Of a stretch of DNA of 64,000 bases, positions 61,685 to 64,000 are shown piece after piece. Position 1 is the stretch's first letter. Every line of letters starts with the position of its first letter. Both the position numbers and the translations under genes were made by a program. The DNA is from CADEED01 sp020442965 (GTDB taxonomy: Bacteria; Pseudomonadota; Gammaproteobacteria; Steroidobacterales; Steroidobacteraceae): NCBI GenBank assembly GCA_041395525.1, contig JAWLAH010000014.1, positions 1 through 64,000 of the forward strand, in the 5' to 3' direction. The notes under the pieces were generated by a model that worked only from the letters and a program-made list of their open reading frames with translations, was not told the origin of the DNA and searched no databases.

Positions 61685-64000
61685 GTGCGGCGCCGAATCC
61701 TCATTACAACGTTGTTCTTCGGGGTGCTGTTCATCGCGCTGCCGCTCGCGCTGCTGACCTGGATCACTTACTCCGAGAACGGACTCGCATTCGCGCTGCG
61801 CCATCTACCCCGCAAGATCGCCAACACCGAACTCACTATCGAAGGCGTCCGCGGCACCTTGGCGTCGGGTCTCCAGGTTGCGCTGGTGGAGATCGAGCAC
61901 CCACGCTCACACCTGCGGTTCGAGCGGGTGCAAGGCAAAGTATCTCTGTTGCCGCTGATCTACGGCACGATTCGCGCTAACAAGGTTACGATCGATACGG
62001 CGCTGATCGAAGTACGACCGCGCATCGAGCCGGTGGTACCGTATGAGCCGCATTTTCTGCCGCGGTTGCTGCGTATCGTGGGCGACCGCGTGGACGCGCG
62101 TTCAGTGACCATCGTCTCGCCGAACGGCTACAGCAACGAGTTCCGCGAACTCTCCGTATCGGGCGTCGCCAGTCAGAATCGAATCCGTGTGTTCGACCTC
62201 TCGGGTTGGTGGAACAACTTGTTCGCCAACGCGAGCGGCGAGCTGCGCGCCGCCGATCCGATGGAGCTCGAGGGCGAGGCCCGCGTACGGCTCGTTTTCG
62301 ACGGCCAGCCCGAGTGGCGGGCCACCGGAAGCTTCAACGGGAATCTCGACCGAGTACCGCTGACGGGTGCGCTCGACGCGCCGTTTCGCGCCAGCTTCAC
62401 CGGATCGGTCGAGTCACTCACGCAAGCCTGGAGCTGGTCGGCCAATGCCAGGGTGTTCGACTTCGATCTCACGACCTTTGGCGGCGGCGATGCGCTTGGG
62501 CTCACTAGCGGAGAACTCGCGTTGCACGGCGACGCGGCGGGATTTCACGCCGCTGGACCGCTCGACGCCGCCGGCCTGCGCGCCGGGATTTTCGATACGA
62601 CGTTCGACGGCTCGTACGCTAACAAGACAGTGACCGCAGAACGTATCGATATCCGCCACCGCCGCACGGGTGGCCGGATCCTCGCGGCGGGTGATATCAG
62701 GATCGACGAGCGCGGCCCGACGCTCGCGCTGAGCGGTAGCTGGCGTGGATTCAGTTGGCCCCTCACGGGCGCAGAATTGCTGTTCAGCAGTGCAGCGGGC
62801 CATTTCACGCTCGCGGGCCAATGGCCTTATGCCGTCACGGCAACGGGCGATCTGGCGGTACCGGCGTGGCCAGCCCTGCAAGCCGATGTAACGGGGCTGC
62901 TCGCACGCGATCATTTTGCCATCACCCGGGCGAATGTCAGCGGATTCGGCGGCGAAACCCAGGTCGCCGGCGAAGCGCGCTGGGCACCTGCGGAAAGCTG
63001 GCGCGTCGAAGGGCGGGCGCAGAACATCGATCCGTCCACTGTTCGTCCAGGCTTTCCCGGCGCCCTTAACGTGCTTTTCAACGCGAGCGGCGCGCCATTC
63101 GGCCCCAATACGCGCACTGAAATAGCTATAGCAAGTGTCAGCGGGAGCCTGCGCAAACGGCCCGCGAGCGGCAGCGGCAAACTTGCTTTGGAGCGTGGCG
63201 ACTGGAGTTTCGAAGGCATCAAGTTTCGTGCCGGCGCCACGCAACTCGAACTGGACGGGCGCCTCACGGAATCGCCCGACTTGCGTTTCACGCTCAACGC
63301 GGACAGTCTCGGATTGTTAGCGGACGGCGCACGCGGCAACGTATCGGTGCGCGGCAATCTGCGCGGCACGCGTGCCGCCCCCGTCATTCAATTGACCGGC
63401 AAGGGTGCTGGTATCTCGTATGCGGGCTTCGCGGTTGGGCGCATCGAAGCTGACGTCGATGTCGACTGGCAAGGCACCCGCAGTTCACGAGCCGAGATCG
63501 CCGCTATCGATCTCACGTATAACAACCGCACGCTCAATCGGATCGCATTGCAGTTGGGCGGGTCGGCGCAGGAACATGAGCTGTCGATCAGCGGACGTGC
63601 TGCCAAGGTGACGTTCGATGTCAAGGGTAGCGGGAGATTCGACGCGGGACGCTGGAGCGGGCGAATCAGCCATGCCAACATCTCCGACAGTGATCGCCTC
63701 AACCTGCGGCTGGAGGCGCCCGCAGCGGTCCAAGCGTCAGCGACCAGCGGGTCGGTCGAGGCCGTGTGCCTGCGGGGGGATCTCGCCAAACTGTGCGCCT
63801 CCGGCGCGTTCACTGCCGCTCAATGGAACGCGCAAGCCTCCGCAATTCAGCTGCCCATCACCGCGCTGACGGCGGGGTTGACGCCGAGCGTCGAGTACGA
63901 CGGTACGTTGAGCGCAGTGGCCAGCGCCAAGGGCAGTAGCAACTCACCCTGGACGGGCGAGATGCGCATGGACCTGACTGATGCGGCGCTGCGCCACAAG
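61685..64000 (+). CDS. tamB: Translocation and assembly module subunit TamB (5' part only)
   Basis: 772 codons of an AsmA-like lipid-bridge protein, running off the right edge. A GTG start is followed by one membrane helix (about residues 5-25) and then a repeated beta-rich groove structure (GSVRGTL-type TIEGVRGTLASGLQVALVEIEH at the N-terminus is a TamB signature). The DUF490 C-terminus that docks on TamA is outside the window. Confidence 0.92.
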   Translation, partial: MRRRILITTLFFGVLFIALPLALLTWITYSENGLAFALRHLPRKIANTELTIEGVRGTLASGLQVALVEIEHPRSHLRFERVQGKVSLLPLIYGTIRANKVTIDTALIEVRPRIEPVVPYEPHFLPRLLRIVGDRVDARSVTIVSPNGYSNEFRELSVSGVASQNRIRVFDLSGWWNNLFANASGELRAADPMELEGEARVRLVFDGQPEWRATGSFNGNLDRVPLTGALDAPFRASFTGSVESLTQAWSWSANARVFDFDLTTFGGGDALGLTSGELALHGDAAGFHAAGPLDAAGLRAGIFDTTFDGSYANKTVTAERIDIRHRRTGGRILAAGDIRIDERGPTLALSGSWRGFSWPLTGAELLFSSAAGHFTLAGQWPYAVTATGDLAVPAWPALQADVTGLLARDHFAITRANVSGFGGETQVAGEARWAPAESWRVEGRAQNIDPSTVRPGFPGALNVLFNASGAPFGPNTRTEIAIASVSGSLRKRPASGSGKLALERGDWSFEGIKFRAGATQLELDGRLTESPDLRFTLNADSLGLLADGARGNVSVRGNLRGTRAAPVIQLTGKGAGISYAGFAVGRIEADVDVDWQGTRSSRAEIAAIDLTYNNRTLNRIALQLGGSAQEHELSISGRAAKVTFDVKGSGRFDAGRWSGRISHANISDSDRLNLRLEAPAAVQASATSGSVEAVCLRGDLAKLCASGAFTAAQWNAQASAIQLPITALTAGLTPSVEYDGTLSAVASAKGSSNSPWTGEMRMDLTDAALRHK

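Overview
The window is a stretch of a high-GC gammaproteobacterial chromosome. The guess at lineage rests on a Pseudomonas-type flagellar gene order (fleQ/fliE-J, fliK-R/flhBAFG/fliA/motCD), a tamAB pair, a ydbH/ynbE/ydbL-type locus and nudC. A Xanthomonadales, Nevskiales or Steroidobacterales relative seems likely but is not proven. No rRNA, tRNA, insertion sequence or CRISPR array was seen.

Positions 1-17000 hold housekeeping and envelope genes: a cut M16 peptidase, a SPOR lipoprotein divergent from a bactofilin, a large secreted lipoprotein (Fn3 + PQQ-type dehydrogenase + cytochrome c motifs), a glycerophosphodiesterase-like pseudoenzyme, a YheT hydrolase, a membrane-anchored receiver-domain protein, a YdbH/YnbE-YdbL set, YedK, the YadGH ABC exporter and three tandem HDOD genes.

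Positions 17100-53500 are one almost complete flagellar locus. Rightmost is the class II rod/hook block flgBCDEFGHIJ-flgKL, transcribed leftward, with flgA-flgM-flgN divergent. Then come fliC, fliD, fliST plus an atypical PilZ protein, the regulators FleQ and a FleR-like protein, fliEFHIJK, fliLNOPQR, flhBAFG, fliA, motCD and a DUF2802 gene. I could place four sigma-54 promoters (flgB, flgA, fleR/fliE, fliL) and six sigma-28 candidates (fliC, fliS, flgKL, flgMN, the HDOD trio and, weaker, a lipoprotein after flgN). These reconstruct the usual FleQ -> sigma-54 -> FliA cascade.

The striking feature is what is missing. fliG is absent between fliF and fliH, fliM between fliL and fliN, and all che genes between fliA and motC and after motD. 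The fleS kinase is also absent, and both NtrC-type regulators lack receiver domains. All junctions are clean and only a few bases long. The locus therefore encodes export, rod, hook, filament and stator, but not the rotor-switch proteins FliG and FliM or the chemotaxis signalling chain. Those genes are either elsewhere or lost.

Positions 53500-64000 hold a lipoprotein with a possible sigma-28 promoter, a CsgG-like/SH3 protein, an unknown gene divergent from a FlhC-like four-cysteine regulator (FlhC without FlhD in a FleQ-type genome), then nudC, a DUF4126 membrane protein, an NRDE/TANGO2 protein, tamA and the start of tamB.
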